DNA of 64,000 nucleotides. It comes from Thiothrix sp. UBA5583 (GTDB taxonomy: Bacteria > Pseudomonadota > Gammaproteobacteria > Thiotrichales > Thiotrichaceae). The position numbers and the translations under genes were made by a program. The DNA lies in the NCBI GenBank assembly GCA_002425225.1, contig DILV01000007.1, forward strand, positions 62,001 through 126,000, written 5' to 3'. Positions 9,072 to 23,300 of the stretch are shown here, piece by piece. Under the pieces are notes generated by a model. It did no database searches, had not been told where the DNA came from, and saw only the letters and a list, made by a program, of their open reading frames with translations. Within the stretch, counting starts at the first letter, position 1. Each line of letters opens with the position of its first letter.

Positions 9072-9617
9072 TTAGTGGCTGTCGCGCTGGTTGGTCTGGT
9101 TGCCATGACCGCTGTGGCTGTGGTGGCTGATTTTGTCCATGACTGCATACAGCACGCCGGAAACTACAAAGGTCAGGTGGATGCCAATCATCCAAGCCAT
9201 GTGACGGTCGGTATAGTTGTCAACACCCATGAAGGTTTTGAGTAGCTCCACCCCGGAAATGGCAACAATAGAGCCGATCAGTTTCAGCTTCAGGTCGGTG
9301 AAGCCGATGTGCCCCATCCAGTCCGGTCGGTCGGCGTGCCCGTGCAGGTCTTCCATCTTGGAGACGAAGTTTTCATAGCCGCTGAAAATGATGATGACCA
9401 GCAGGTTCATGACTAGGGAGATGTCAACAAGGGAAAGCACCCCCATAATGATTTCATTATCGGAAGCGGTGAACAGGTTGGAGAGCAAAAACCATAACTG
9501 CTTGCCTGCCTTGACCAGCAGGACGACCAGCGAAAGCACCAATGCAAGGTAGACCGGGGCAATCAGCCAGCGGCTGGTAAACAGGAAGTGTTCAAAGTGG
9601 TTTTCCAGTTTTTTCAT
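9072..9617 (-). CDS. YqhA/UPF0114 family membrane protein
   Basis: A 181-residue protein from the ATG at 9617 (MKKLENHFEHFLFTSRWLI); the frame continues upstream for 23 residues that do not look coding. There are four predicted membrane helices, with the family features FLFTSRWLIAPVYLALVLSL and a cytosolic segment FTDLKLKLIGSIVAISGVEL. It ends in a short His-rich tail (HHSHSGHGNQ). The function of the family is not established. It converges on the acyltransferase gene with a 3-base gap. Confidence 0.86.
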   Translation of the reverse strand: MKKLENHFEHFLFTSRWLIAPVYLALVLSLVVLLVKAGKQLWFLLSNLFTASDNEIIMGVLSLVDISLVMNLLVIIIFSGYENFVSKMEDLHGHADRPDWMGHIGFTDLKLKLIGSIVAISGVELLKTFMGVDNYTDRHMAWMIGIHLTFVVSGVLYAVMDKISHHSHSGHGNQTNQRDSH

Positions 9618-9745
9618 GTGGGGAATCTTCTTGGGGTAGCTAAAAACCGGGCAATCATAGCGGTCGCATGGGTTGCCAGCAAGCAACCACCCAATCTTCT
9701 GAACCCGGCAATGGACAATACGACAGGTGGGAACTGGGTGAATTG

Positions 9746-12700
9746 TTAGCCCTCACCATAACCCCCGCCACCCGGTGTAGCCACCGTCAACACATCCCCC
9801 GCTGCTACCTCCACCTGCGCAATGCCTTCCAGCGTTTGCAAATAGCCATCGGCACGTAATACACGATTCACGCCGCACTGCCCATTCCTGCCGCCCGCCA
9901 TCCCATACGGCGCAACCTTGCGATGCCCCGACACAATGCTCACGGTCATTGGCTCCAGAAACCGGGTTTTGCGCACCACACCATCGCCGCCGCGCTGTTT
10001 GCCTTTACCGCCAGAATGCGGGCGAATGTGGAACGCTTCCAGCCGCACCGGAAAGCGCGTTTCCAGAATTTCGGGGTCGGTCAGACGTGAATTGGTCATG
10101 TGGGTATGCACCGCGCTTGCACCGTCTGCTTTAGCCGTTGCTCCCGCGCCGCCGCACAGGGTTTCGTAATATTGGTGTTGTGCATTGCCCCACGTCACGT
10201 TGTTCATCGTGCCTTGTGCCGCACCCATAGTGCCGAGTGCGCCGAACAGCGCGTCGACTACGTATTGCGAGGTTTCCACATTGCCCGCCACCACTGCCGC
10301 CGGGTATTGCGGGTTCAACATTGAGCCGGGGGGAATGATGATGTGCAACGGTTTCAAGCAGCCTTCGTTGAGCGGGATATTGTCTTGCACCAGACAGCGG
10401 AATACGTACAGCACCGCAGCGCGGGTAATCGCAGTTGGCGCATTCAGGTTGCCGGGGTGTTGCGGGCTGGTTCCGCTGAAATCCAGCGTAGCGGAACGAT
10501 TTGCCGCATCCACGGTAATTTGCACGCAAATGCGGCTGCCATCGTCCATGTCATACTGGAAACTGCCATCTTTGAGATTGCCAATCACACGCCGCACCGA
10601 GGCTTCTGCGTTGTCCTGCACATGGCGCATGTAGACTTGCACCGTTGCCAAACCCATTTGTGCAATCATGCCGGTAAGCTCGGTTTCACCACGGGTACAC
10701 GCCGCCAGTTGTGCCTTCAAATCGGCGATGTTGTAGTCGATATTCCGCGCCGGGTACGCACCCGATGCCAGCAATGCACGAATTTCAGCTTCGCGGAAAT
10801 GCCCACGCTCCACCAGTTTGACGTTGGTGAGGAGGATGCCTTCTTCGTCAATCGTGCGGCTTTGCGGGGGAATCGAGCCGGGGGTAATGCCGCCCACATC
10901 CGCATGATGCCCACGGGTGGCGACGTAGAAAATGATGGTGTTGCCACTTGCTTCAAACACTGGTTTGACGACGGTGATGTCGGGCAAGTGCGTGCCGCCG
11001 TGATACGGGTCGTTGAGGACGTAGGCATCGCCTGCTTGCATTTGCCCCGCGTTAGCACTGATGACGGCTTTGATGCTTTCGCTCATGCTGCCCAGATGCA
11101 CCGGCATGTGCGGCGCGTTTGCCACCAGATTGCCGGAAGGGTCGAAGATCGCGCAGGAAAAGTCCAGCCGTTCCTTGATATTTACCGATACTGCCGTTTG
11201 TTCCAGTACGAAGCCCATTTGTTCAGCGATGGACATGAAGAGGTTGTTGAAGATTTCCAGGCGGATGGGGTTGGGGGTATCGTGCCTGTGGCTCCCCCCC
11301 ATCCCCAGCCCTTCCCCCGCAAGGGGGGCAGGGAGTGAAGAGGAGGAGGGGAGAGAGCACATCTCAAGATTGCCGAGTTCGGTTAGTTGAACTTTCCAAT
11401 TAGGTTCAACTACCACCGTCCCGGTACTTTCCAGAATTACTGCTGGCCCTGTAATTATTTGTCCAACACACAAATGATCCCGTTGATAAAATGGCGTATC
11501 CCGCCATTCCCCGCGCATAAACACCTGATGCGAAGTGATGTACTCTTCGCTCCCTGCCCCCCTTGCGGGGGAAGGGTCGGGGAAGGGGGAAAGTCGGGCT
11601 TCAGCCCGACCCACAGCAATCCCCTCCACCTCAACACTCGCCACCACCACCGCTTTTTCGGCCGCAGTAAATCCAAATCGCTGCCGATGCCCCCCCTCAA
11701 ACGCTGCCCGAATCCCCGCCGCATCCTCACCAACCCATGCCACCAGCAAGCTCGAATCCGATCCCGCATATCGGCAATGCAAGCGCGTTTCATGTCGTAT
11801 GTGCGCCGTGTTGACACCTTGGCTACGAATATGCGCCGCCGTTTCCGCCACCAATTCTACCTGTCGTTGCTGCAAACCCACCAGCAGCGCATCATCCAAC
11901 ACCGTTTCCACACTGCGCGTCACAATATGGCGCACATCCGCCAGCCCCATGCCATACGCTGACAAAACGCCCGCCAACGGATGCAAAAACACCTTGCGCA
12001 TTCCCAACGCTTCCGCCACCAGACACGCATGTTGTCCACTCGCTCCGCCAAAGCAGCACAGCGCGTATGCGCTCACGTCATAACCGCGTTGTACCGAAAT
12101 CTTTTTAATCGCATTTGCCATATTCTCAACAGCAACGCTGATGAAACCTTCGGCGACTTGTTCGGGTGTGAGGCTGCGGCTGCGTTCAGCCAGTCTGGTG
12201 AATTTTTCTCGCACTACCGTCACATCCAGCGGTTCATTGCCTTCGCGCCCGAAGATATGCGGGAAATAATTCGCCTGCAATTTACCCAACAACACATTGC
12301 AATCGGTGATGGTTAATTCGCCACCACGCCGATACGCCGCAGGCCCCGGATTGGCTCCGGCAGAATCGGGACCAACGCGGAAACGTTGCCCATCGAAATG
12401 CAAAATCGAACCGCCACCCGCAGCAACAGTATGAATCAACATCATTGGCGCACGAATCCGCGCCCCGGCAATGTGGCTTTCCAGCGTGCGTTCGTATTCG
12501 CCTGCAAAGTGGCACACATCGGTGGATGTGCCGCCCATATCAAAGCCAATCAGCTTGTCGAAACCCGCCGCCTGTGCGGTTTGCACCATGCCGACCACGC
12601 CACCTGCTGGCCCTGAGAGAATCGCATCCTTGCCCGCAAAGTGATCCGCATGGGTCAAGCCGCCGTTGGATTGCATGAAAAACAGTTTCGTATCCGGCAA

Positions 12701-13390
12701 TTCCCGCGCCACTTGCTCCACATAACGGCGCAACACCGGGGAGAGGTACGCATCCACCACCGTGGTATCGCCGCGCCCGACGAATTTGATCAGCGGGCTG
12801 ACCGTGTGGCTGGTGGAAATCTGGGTGAAACCAATGTCGCGGGCAATCGCTGCCACCAAGGTTTCGTGCTGCGGGTAGCGGTAAGCGTGCATAAACAGAA
12901 TCGCTACTGAGCGCAAACCCTTGGCGTAAGCGGCTTGCAGGGCAGGGCGGATTTGCGCCGCATCCGGTGCTTGCAGGATTTCACCGTCAGCAGTAATGCG
13001 TTCGTCGATTTCCAGCACGTCGGTGTAGAGCATTTGCGGCAATGTAATGTCAAGCGCGAACAGATCGGGGCGTTGCTGATAGCCAATCCGCAAAGCATCG
13101 CCGAAACCGCGCGTCGTCACCAGCAGCACGGGTTCGCCTTGATGTTCCAGCAGGGCGTTGGTGGCAACGGTCGTACCCATCCGCACCGTGTCGATGTGTG
13201 CGGTGGGGATGGCTTGCCCAGCCTCCAGCCCCAGCAAATCGCGAATGCCTTGAATCGCCGCATCGGGGTAGCGTTCCGGGTTTGCGGATAGCAGTTTGTG
13301 GGTGCGTAATGTGCCGTCCGGGGTGTGCGCCACGATGTCGGTGAATGTGCCGCCACGGTCGATCCAGAATTGCCAGCGGGCTTGGGTCAT
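9746..13390 (-). CDS. Fused hydantoinase A/B (5-oxoprolinase-type) protein
   Basis: A 1214-residue protein. The first half (about 1-680) is the HyuA/oxoprolinase ATPase-fold part, starting [19 protein letters not shown] and carrying [15 protein letters not shown]. The second half (about 710-1214) is HyuB-like ([36 protein letters not shown]). The fusion and length match bacterial and eukaryotic ATP-dependent 5-oxoprolinases, which open 5-oxoproline to glutamate; a hydantoinase role is also possible. Two REP-like repeats lie inside the frame, coding for about residues 593-615 and 680-699 (the latter in the domain linker). Both give Pro/Ser/Gly-rich peptides unlike the rest. Transcription is divergent from the TPP enzyme. 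Confidence 0.92.
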   Translation of the reverse strand: MTQARWQFWIDRGGTFTDIVAHTPDGTLRTHKLLSANPERYPDAAIQGIRDLLGLEAGQAIPTAHIDTVRMGTTVATNALLEHQGEPVLLVTTRGFGDALRIGYQQRPDLFALDITLPQMLYTDVLEIDERITADGEILQAPDAAQIRPALQAAYAKGLRSVAILFMHAYRYPQHETLVAAIARDIGFTQISTSHTVSPLIKFVGRGDTTVVDAYLSPVLRRYVEQVARELPDTKLFFMQSNGGLTHADHFAGKDAILSGPAGGVVGMVQTAQAAGFDKLIGFDMGGTSTDVCHFAGEYERTLESHIAGARIRAPMMLIHTVAAGGGSILHFDGQRFRVGPDSAGANPGPAAYRRGGELTITDCNVLLGKLQANYFPHIFGREGNEPLDVTVVREKFTRLAERSRSLTPEQVAEGFISVAVENMANAIKKISVQRGYDVSAYALCCFGGASGQHACLVAEALGMRKVFLHPLAGVLSAYGMGLADVRHIVTRSVETVLDDALLVGLQQRQVELVAETAAHIRSQGVNTAHIRHETRLHCRYAGSDSSLLVAWVGEDAAGIRAAFEGGHRQRFGFTAAEKAVVVASVEVEGIAVGRAEARLSPFPDPSPARGAGSEEYITSHQVFMRGEWRDTPFYQRDHLCVGQIITGPAVILESTGTVVVEPNWKVQLTELGNLEMCSLPSSSSLPAPLAGEGLGMGGSHRHDTPNPIRLEIFNNLFMSIAEQMGFVLEQTAVSVNIKERLDFSCAIFDPSGNLVANAPHMPVHLGSMSESIKAVISANAGQMQAGDAYVLNDPYHGGTHLPDITVVKPVFEASGNTIIFYVATRGHHADVGGITPGSIPPQSRTIDEEGILLTNVKLVERGHFREAEIRALLASGAYPARNIDYNIADLKAQLAACTRGETELTGMIAQMGLATVQVYMRHVQDNAEASVRRVIGNLKDGSFQYDMDDGSRICVQITVDAANRSATLDFSGTSPQHPGNLNAPTAITRAAVLYVFRCLVQDNIPLNEGCLKPLHIIIPPGSMLNPQYPAAVVAGNVETSQYVVDALFGALGTMGAAQGTMNNVTWGNAQHQYYETLCGGAGATAKADGASAVHTHMTNSRLTDPEILETRFPVRLEAFHIRPHSGGKGKQRGGDGVVRKTRFLEPMTVSIVSGHRKVAPYGMAGGRNGQCGVNRVLRADGYLQTLEGIAQVEVAAGDVLTVATPGGGGYGEG
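11292..11351. repeat. REP-like palindromic repeat inside the oxoprolinase gene (copy 1)
   Basis: The core CCCTTCCCCCGCAAGGGGGG is flanked by CCCATCCCCAG and CAGGGAGTGAAGAGGA. It is almost identical, in the opposite direction, to the copy at 11544-11611. It codes in frame for part of the linker between the HyuA and HyuB halves. Confidence 0.8.
11544..11611. repeat. REP-like palindromic repeat inside the oxoprolinase gene (copy 2)
   Basis: The reverse complement has the same order of blocks as copy 1 (CCCTTCCCCCGCAAGGGGGG, then CAGGGAGCGAAGAG). An extra hairpin GTCGGGCTTCAGCCCGAC sits next to it. It encodes the peptide [16 protein letters not shown] within the HyuA half without a frameshift. 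Confidence 0.8.
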
Positions 13391-13468
13391 GGGGATGCTC
13401 CAGGGGTTTGAGGTTGCCTATTTCGCCGGATTATATCAGCGTTATGCTGCACGGCTTTGGTTCAGGGT

Positions 13469-13474
13469 TATAAT
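13469..13474 (+). promoter_or_regulatory. -10 box (TATAAT) for the TPP enzyme, very close to its start
   Basis: A perfect TATAAT ends only eight bases before the ATG at 13483, and no Shine-Dalgarno sequence lies between (ATCACCCCCC precedes the ATG). If used, transcription would begin at or next to the start codon, giving a leaderless message. The -35 region is weak. Confidence 0.45.
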
Positions 13475-13482
13475 CACCCCCC

Positions 13483-15156
13483 ATGAAAATCCAGGTCAGC
13501 CAACTCATCGTCAGATTCCTGCAACAACTGGGGATCGACACCATTTTCGGAATGCCGGGGGCGCACATCCTGCCGGTATACGATGATTTATACGATTCAG
13601 GCATCCAGACCGTGCTGGTCAAGCACGAACAAGGGGCGGCCTTCATGGCGGGTGGCTATGCCCGCGTGAGTGGGTGCATCGGTGCGTGCATCACCACCGC
13701 AGGGCCGGGGGCAAGCAACCTGATTACCGGCATTGCCAATGCCTACGCCGACAAGCTGCCGATGATCGTGATTACCGGCGAAGCCCCCACCCACATCTTT
13801 GGGCGCGGTGGCTTGCAGGAAAGCTCCGGCGAAGGCGGCAGCATCGACCAGACCGCGCTGTTTTCCGGCGTCACCCGCTATCACAAGCTGATCGAACGCA
13901 CCGATTACATCACCAATGTACTGAACCAGGCTGCCCGCCAACTGGTGTCGGATGTACCCGGCCCGGTGGTGTTGAGCATCCCGGTCAATGTGCAAAAGGA
14001 ATTGGTGGATGTGTCGATTCTGGACAAATTGCCCACCCTGAAGCCGCCGCCCAAGCTGCAAATTCCACCGCAATTGCTGGAACAGTGCGCCGACATGATC
14101 CGCCAAGCGCAACGTCCGGTGGTGTTGGCGGGCTACGGTTGCGTGCAATCTGCCCAAGCCCGTGCCGAATTGCGCAAATTCAGTGACCACCTGCACATCC
14201 CCGTTGCCACCAGTTTGAAGGGCAAGGGCGCGATTGATGAGCGTTCCGACTTGTCACTAGGCAGTCTGGGCGTGACCTCCAGCGGTCATGCCATGCACTA
14301 TTTTCTGCAAGAAGCCGACCTGATTATCCTGCTCGGCGCGGGTTTCAACGAACGCACCAGCTATGTGTGGAGCAATGGTATCCTGCACAACAAGAAAATC
14401 ATCCAGGTTGACCGCAATGTGGCGCAACTGGAAAAGGTGTTCAAGGCGGATTTGGCGATCCAGTCCGATCTGGGCGATTTCCTACGCTCCATCAATGCCT
14501 GTTGTGTCCCGCAAGGGCTTGAGCCGAAACCGCGCCCGGATTTGGCAGCCTTCAAACAGCGCATCGACCAGCACAATGCCCACAGCGGGCAAATCATTTT
14601 CAACGAAAAATTCGATCTGGTGAAAACCCTGTTTGCGCATCTGGAGCAGCATTTCCAGCAAGGCATTGTGCTGGTGGATGACAATATCATTTTTGCGCAG
14701 AACTTTTACCGGGTGAAAGACGGCGACAACTTCGTGCCGAATACCGGGGTATCGTCGCTGGGTCATGCAATACCCGCCGCGATTGGCGCACGTTTCACGC
14801 AAGCTATGCCGACTTTCGCCATTCTCGGTGACGGCGGTTTCCAGATGTGCTGCATGGAAATCATGACGGCGGTGAATTACCAGATTCCGCTCAATATCGT
14901 GCTGTTCAATAACCAGACGCTGGGTTTGATCCGCAAAAACCAGCACCAGCAATATCAGGCGCGTTTCCTCGATTGCGATTTTCAAAACCCCGATTATGCA
15001 CTGCTGGCAAAATCTTTTGGCATTAACCATTTCCGGGTGGAAACGGCTGCCGATTGCCAACAGGTGTTTGCGCAAGCCGATTTCCAGCGCGGCATCAACC
15101 TGATTGAATTGCTGGTTGACCGCGACGCTTACCCGAATTATTCCTCACGCCGTTAA
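13483..15156 (+). CDS. Thiamine-diphosphate-dependent enzyme, acetolactate synthase-like
   Basis: A 557-residue protein with the three-domain plan of ThDP enzymes. The N-terminal PYR domain has the catalytic Glu in VKHEQGAAFMAGGYAR (near E49); the central domain (about 190-330) is of the kind that binds FAD or is vestigial; the C-terminal PP domain has the ThDP motif GDGGFQMCCMEI ending in NN. Length and order fit acetolactate synthase large subunits, but there is no small subunit (ilvN/ilvH) and no other ilv gene nearby. The next gene, a glycosyltransferase-like protein, begins one base after the stop. A biosynthetic side role (a C-C ligase or decarboxylase for a surface or secondary metabolite) is therefore as likely as branched-chain amino-acid synthesis. 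Confidence 0.85.
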   Translation: MKIQVSQLIVRFLQQLGIDTIFGMPGAHILPVYDDLYDSGIQTVLVKHEQGAAFMAGGYARVSGCIGACITTAGPGASNLITGIANAYADKLPMIVITGEAPTHIFGRGGLQESSGEGGSIDQTALFSGVTRYHKLIERTDYITNVLNQAARQLVSDVPGPVVLSIPVNVQKELVDVSILDKLPTLKPPPKLQIPPQLLEQCADMIRQAQRPVVLAGYGCVQSAQARAELRKFSDHLHIPVATSLKGKGAIDERSDLSLGSLGVTSSGHAMHYFLQEADLIILLGAGFNERTSYVWSNGILHNKKIIQVDRNVAQLEKVFKADLAIQSDLGDFLRSINACCVPQGLEPKPRPDLAAFKQRIDQHNAHSGQIIFNEKFDLVKTLFAHLEQHFQQGIVLVDDNIIFAQNFYRVKDGDNFVPNTGVSSLGHAIPAAIGARFTQAMPTFAILGDGGFQMCCMEIMTAVNYQIPLNIVLFNNQTLGLIRKNQHQQYQARFLDCDFQNPDYALLAKSFGINHFRVETAADCQQVFAQADFQRGINLIELLVDRDAYPNYSSRR

Positions 15157-15157
15157 G

Positions 15158-16666
15158 ATGCCAATGTCTGCCACCTTTGATTTTATCCTCAGCATCCCGG
15201 TCGCTGACCGCCCCGCGCATTTGCGCCACTGTCTGGAAAGCATCCAGCAGCAACGCGCATTGTACGGCTACCCCGGCAACATCACGGTGGTGGTCGCCGA
15301 AGACAGCCGCGAACCGCGCCACATCGCCGCGCACAAAGCCCTAGTGGCGGAATACCGTGCACAAGGGCTGGCGGTGATTCACTTTGATTTGCCGGAACAA
15401 TATCGGGTGTTGCAAAGCATTCCTGAATCGCAACGGCAACAGTTGGGCAGGTTATTGACGACCCAACCCGCCGAACACTTTTACCGCAAAGGGCAAGCAG
15501 CCAACCGCAACCTCAGCTACCTGAAAATGCTGGAGCTGACCGAGGATAAAACCCGCACCCTGTATTATCTGGTGGATAGCGACCAGTTGTTTTTGCCGGA
15601 ACTGGATTATTTCCACACCATCAACCGCATTTTCCAGACCACCAACACCACGATGTTGACCGGGAAACTGGTGGGCGACCCGCCGGTATCGCCTGCGGTG
15701 ATGGCGGCAAATTTTCTGGATGATGTGGGGGCGTTCCTGCATGAAATCGGCGGTTATGCCGGGCAGGGCGAATGCCAGTTCCACCGTGATACCCCATTAC
15801 CGGGCGATGCGGCTTATCACGACATGGCGCCACTGTTTGGTTTGGGGCAACAGGTGGATCATTTCGCTTACCGTTGCCCTTTGCACGGCGAACATGACCA
15901 TGCGGCTTGTCTGGCGCATTTTGCCGTGCGTTTGTCCGCGTTCTTTTCGGGCGAACATTTGACCCGCAAAACCGCGTTCCAGCCCGCTGCGGATGTGCTG
16001 CAACTCTCCCCGGCGCGGACAGTTTACCCCGGCAATTACATCGTCAATTTCGACGGGCTGAAATACATCATCCCGTTCGGGCATTTGCGGTTGCGGATGT
16101 CAGGGCCGACGGCGGGGCGCTTGATTCAAGCGGAAATCGGCGCACGCTTTGCCTCCGCCAACCTGCCGATGCTGCACAAGCGCACCACGGATGAGGATGA
16201 CGGTTTCCGCCCCGGTGTGGAGCAACAGCACGACGCGGCGATTGATATTTCCGATGAATTCGAGCGGCAGTTTTTCGGCGATTTGATGCTGTTTTCGGTG
16301 GTGGAGTGGTTGAAAACGTACCACCTTGACCAACTCAGTGACACTGATTTACTGACGCAAGTGCTGGCAAAAGTCGAAGCGGAATTGCTGACCTTGTATG
16401 CCAGCAAACACGCGGCGGTGAATGCGCGACGGCTGGAGCTGGAACAGTGGGTGCAACAGCCGCACCATTGGTGGCACGGGACGCCAGCGATGCAGCAGGT
16501 GTTGCAATTCCTCGGCAATATCGGGCGGAATTTCAGTGACCAGTCGCCTGCGTGGGGGCAAATCCAGTCGGTCGCGCATCGGCAACAGCGCAAGCAGCAG
16601 ATTCTGGATGCGTTGATGAATTACCGGGCGGAGCGGGCAGTGTGGGATCAGTTGTTTGCCTGGTAA
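15158..16666 (+). CDS. Glycosyltransferase-like protein of unknown specificity
   Basis: A protein of about 502 residues from the ATG at 15158 (MPMSATFDFILSIPVADRP). The first 220 residues look like a GT-A fold: an opening beta strand with SIPVADRPAHLRHCLESIQ, VVVAEDS, and a DxD-like motif in YYLVDSDQLFLPELDYF that would bind the sugar-nucleotide metal. The remaining 280 residues do not match anything I recognise. The gene starts one base after the ThDP enzyme stop, so the two are probably translated together. Its 3' end overlaps the convergent sulfotransferase by 19 bases. The donor and acceptor are unknown. Confidence 0.65.
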   Translation: MPMSATFDFILSIPVADRPAHLRHCLESIQQQRALYGYPGNITVVVAEDSREPRHIAAHKALVAEYRAQGLAVIHFDLPEQYRVLQSIPESQRQQLGRLLTTQPAEHFYRKGQAANRNLSYLKMLELTEDKTRTLYYLVDSDQLFLPELDYFHTINRIFQTTNTTMLTGKLVGDPPVSPAVMAANFLDDVGAFLHEIGGYAGQGECQFHRDTPLPGDAAYHDMAPLFGLGQQVDHFAYRCPLHGEHDHAACLAHFAVRLSAFFSGEHLTRKTAFQPAADVLQLSPARTVYPGNYIVNFDGLKYIIPFGHLRLRMSGPTAGRLIQAEIGARFASANLPMLHKRTTDEDDGFRPGVEQQHDAAIDISDEFERQFFGDLMLFSVVEWLKTYHLDQLSDTDLLTQVLAKVEAELLTLYASKHAAVNARRLELEQWVQQPHHWWHGTPAMQQVLQFLGNIGRNFSDQSPAWGQIQSVAHRQQRKQQILDALMNYRAERAVWDQLFAW

Positions 16667-17382
16667 TGTGCCAGTGCATTCGCCACGAGTTGCTGGCGGC
16701 ATTCCTGATAAGCCTGTCTGGCTTGCGCCAGTAATCCGGTTTCCAGCACGACATCGGGATAGGGGTTGGCTGTACTGAGCACCGTACCGCTTTTGATCGC
16801 AGGTGAGGTATCGCCCGCGCCCGCTACCCCGGTTTTGCTGAAATGCTGGTAGTTGGCGGACAGCGGTGTATTGAGCCGCAGCCATTGCCCCAAGGTCGCC
16901 AGCATCTTGCCGGTATCCATGCGGATCAATTCAGCATCGAAATAGTAATAACGCTGCGGGTATCGGCAGGCAAAGGCTGCCAACTGTTCCAGCCGCCGGA
17001 TGTAATAGTGCGTGGCTTCTGCCGGGTCGGCATACAAGGCGTTGGTATTTTTGTCCGCAAACAGCTTGATGATGCTCTTGATGGCCGCTTCTGGTTGGCG
17101 CAGGGCGAGCAGGATGGTGACATCTGCCAAGGACAGTGTTTCCAGCTTCAGGGGGTAACCGTTGTGCAGCAACTTGTCGAACAGGTAGCTGCTACCGGGC
17201 TTGAGCGCATCGTGGCGGGCGTATTCCTGTTCTTGCCGCGTCAAATCATCCACCGAGGTGTAGCCCTGCTGCATTTCGTAATAGCCGTTGATCTGCGGGT
17301 GTGAGCCAAGGATATGCCCCAGCAAGCTGGTGTAGGCACGCATGTGGCTGAGCAGGAAAATCCGGGAAAGTGACTGGGACAT
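16648..17382 (-). CDS. Sulfotransferase family protein
   Basis: A 244-residue protein. The N-terminus has the strand-loop-helix expected for binding the 5'-phosphosulfate of PAPS (FLLSHMRAYTSLLGHILGSH), followed by an acceptor-side segment YYEMQQGYTS. The second half contains QPEAAIKSIIKLFADKN, fitting the 3'-phosphate-binding region. The canonical Lys of the PSB loop is not obvious, so the assignment is to the superfamily only. It is convergent with and overlaps the glycosyltransferase-like gene, so any link to it is by position only. Confidence 0.68.
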   Translation of the reverse strand: MSQSLSRIFLLSHMRAYTSLLGHILGSHPQINGYYEMQQGYTSVDDLTRQEQEYARHDALKPGSSYLFDKLLHNGYPLKLETLSLADVTILLALRQPEAAIKSIIKLFADKNTNALYADPAEATHYYIRRLEQLAAFACRYPQRYYYFDAELIRMDTGKMLATLGQWLRLNTPLSANYQHFSKTGVAGAGDTSPAIKSGTVLSTANPYPDVVLETGLLAQARQAYQECRQQLVANALAHYQANN

Positions 17383-17447
17383 GGGGCGTTATCCTCCGCA
17401 AGATCAGTTTGGCTGTCAAGTATGCTTTTACGGGTGTTGTTGTTTCT

Positions 17448-17476
17448 CTGCCAATCCTGCCTCACTGGGCTATAAT
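17448..17476 (+). promoter_or_regulatory. Sigma-70 type promoter for sucA
   Basis: CTGCCA, 17 bases, then a perfect TATAAT at 17471-17476. The likely transcript start near 17483 leaves a leader of about 70 bases before sucA. Confidence 0.55.
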
Positions 17477-17554
17477 GCTCCAGCACACACATAACAAACA
17501 CTAAAGCATCACGGTTGGGTAAAATTTCCCCCAACAGGCTGGAGAATAAAACGC

Positions 17555-20314
<2,760 letters not shown>

Positions 20315-20348
20315 GCAGGTTGTCAGCCGCTGCAACGCGGGAAGTTGT

Positions 20349-23300
20349 TCATCCATGATGCAATTTCCCGCGCACCTTCCTGAATCCCACCAAAATATCA
20401 TCAATAAACGTAAACACCACTGGAATTACCAGCAAGCACAAGAACGTCGAAGCCATCAACCCACCAATCACCACAATTGCCATCGGCTGGCGGAAGCTGG
20501 GGTCAGCCGCCAGCCCCAGCGCGGTTGGCATCATCCCCGCACCCATGGCAATCGTGGTCATCACAATCGGTCGCGCCCGTTTGTGGCAAGCATCCAGCAA
20601 GGCTGGGATGCGCCCGCTCTGGTCACGTTCCCGCGCCATCACCGCATAATCCACCAGCAGAATCGAGTTCTTGGTCACAATCCCCATCAGCATCAGCAGG
20701 CCAATCACCGCAGGCATCGAAAAGCTGCTGCCAGTAATCAGCAAGGCCACAAATGCCCCGCCCACCGACAACGGCAATGCCGCCAGAATCGTGATCGGTT
20801 GCAAAAAGTCGTGGAACAGCAGCACCAGCACGATGTAGATGAACATTACCCCGATCAGCATCGCTCCACCGAAGCCGCCGAACAGTTCCGCCATGCGCTC
20901 GGCATCGCCGGAACTTTGCCGTTCCACACCGGGCGGCAGGGTCTTCAGCGCAGGCAGTTTGTCCACCATCGCCGTCACCTGACCCACCGGCAAACCATTC
21001 AGTTCCACATCAATGCTCACATTGCGCTTGCGGTCGAAACGGTCAATCCGCGCCGGGCCGCTGCCGAGGCTCACATCTGCCACCGCCGCCAGCGGTACGG
21101 AGCCATTGCGCCCCGGAATCCGCAACTGGCGGATGGTGTCGAGGTCGGCACGCACCGCTTCGTCAAATTGCACGCGGATCGGGATTTGCCGTTGCGGCAA
21201 ATTCAGCTTCGGCAAGCGGGTGGAAAAGTCGCCGCTGGTGGCGACCCGCACTGCTTGCCCTAGGGTTTCGGTGCTGACGCCCAGTTCGGCAGCGCGGGCG
21301 TAATCCGGTGTGATGTGGATTTCCGGGCGTTGCAGGCTTGCGCCTGACACCACATTGCCGATGCCCTGCACGGTGCGCAGGTCGCGTTCAGCCGCTTGTG
21401 CCGCTGCAATCAGCGTGTCGCCGTCGTCACTCGCCAGTACCACCTGCATCTTGTCGCCCGCCCCGCCGGAACCCACAGTGAAACGCACCCCTGGTAGTGG
21501 CTTGAGGGCAGCGCGGATGTCGGCTTCCACTTCGGTCTGTTTGCGTGAACGCTCTTCGCGGGTGGTCAGTTGCAGGGTCAGAGTCGCCTTGCGGGAATCC
21601 GTGCCGCTGGCTTCCGCAAACGGACCGCTGCTGACCCCGCCACCACCGCCGACCACGGTGAAGACTTTCTTCACGTCAGGCAACGGTGCAAGCAACTGGC
21701 GGGCTTGTTCGGCAACAGCGTAAGTTTCTTCCAGTGGCGTCCCCGGCTGCATTTCCATTGACACGGAAGTCAGAGCGGTATCGGCAGGTGGCACGAAACC
21801 TTTTGGCAGCAACGGCACGATTTGCAGCGAAGCGACAAAAATCGCAATCGCGGCAAACAGGGTGATGAAACGGTGCTTTAAACACCATGCGGCGGCTGCC
21901 ATGTAATTGCGCATGAACCAGCCGTCTTTTTGCTCCTTCTCCGGGTGCGGCTTGAGGAAATAAGCCGCCATCATCGGCGTGAGCAAGCGTGCGACTGCCA
22001 GCGAGAAAAACACCGCTACCGCTGCGGTAATGCCGAACGATTTGAAAAATTTGCCCGGCACGCCACCCATGAATGCGGTGGGCAGGAACACGGCGACCAG
22101 TGTGAAGGTAGTGGCAATCACCGCGAGGCCGATTTCGTCGGCGGCTTCCATTGCTGCCTGATACGGGGTTTTGCCCATACGCAGGTGGCGCTCAATGTTT
22201 TCCACCTCGACGATAGCGTCGTCCACCAGTACACCAACCACCAGTGCCAGCGCCAGCAGGGTGAGGATATTGAGCGAAAATCCGAAATACTGCATCGCTA
22301 GGAAGGTGGGGATGATCGCCAGTGGCAGCGCAGCGGCGGATACCAGTGTGGCGCGGATATTGCCTAGGAACAGGAACACCACCAGGATGGCGAGGGCAGC
22401 GCCTTCGTACAGCAGGTGCATGGAGCCGGTGTAGTTGGCCTGGATACGCTCGATGGTGTCGTAGGCTTCGTCAATCTGCACCTGCGGGTGATCGGCGGAG
22501 AATTTGGCAACAGCGGCACGTACCCCGTTTACCACGTCGATTTCACTCGCGCCGCGTACTCGTGTGATCTGGAAACCGACCACGGATTTGCCGTTGAACA
22601 GGGCATGGGTGGAACGTTCAGCGATGGTGTCCTTGATTTGGGCAATTTGGTCAAGGCGCACATGCCGTCCGTTGGACAGCGGAATGTCGATAGCGCCCAG
22701 TTCCGCCGCTGTTTCGACCCGCCCCAAGGTACGCACGGACTGGATGCCACCGCCTACGTCGCCGCGCCCACCGGGTGCATCCTGTTGCATTTGCCCCAGA
22801 CGATTGGATACGTCAGCAGCGGTGACACCAAGGCCAGCCATCAATGCGGGATTGAGGTCGATGCGTACTTCGCGGTTGACTCCGCCAACCCGAGCTACTT
22901 TGCCCACGCCCTTGACGGACATGAGGGCACGTGTGATGTCGTTGTCGACGAACCAGGACAGGGCCTCCTCGTCCATACTGGCGGAAGCCACCGTGAACGT
23001 GACCAGCGGGCTGCCTGCGGTGGTGATTTTCGACACGATCGGGTCGTTCATCTGCTGCGGCAGGTTGGCGCGGATGGTGTCGACCGCGTTGCGTACCTCG
23101 TTGAGGGCGACTTCGGTATCTTTTTCGATAGCGAATTCGGTGGCAATGCTGGCGCTGCTATCGGTCAGGGTGGTGCGGATGTGTTTGACGCCGGTGATGG
23201 TGGCAAGCTGGTTTTCGATCTTACGGGCGACTTCGCTTTCCAGTTGTTCCGGGTCAGCGCCTTCTAGCGAGGCGGTGACGACAATGGTTGGCAGGTCAAT

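Noticed and set aside
10343-11338. A 331-codon ORF antisense to the oxoprolinase gene
   Set aside because: It is a shadow of a long, well-matched coding sequence with no independent support.
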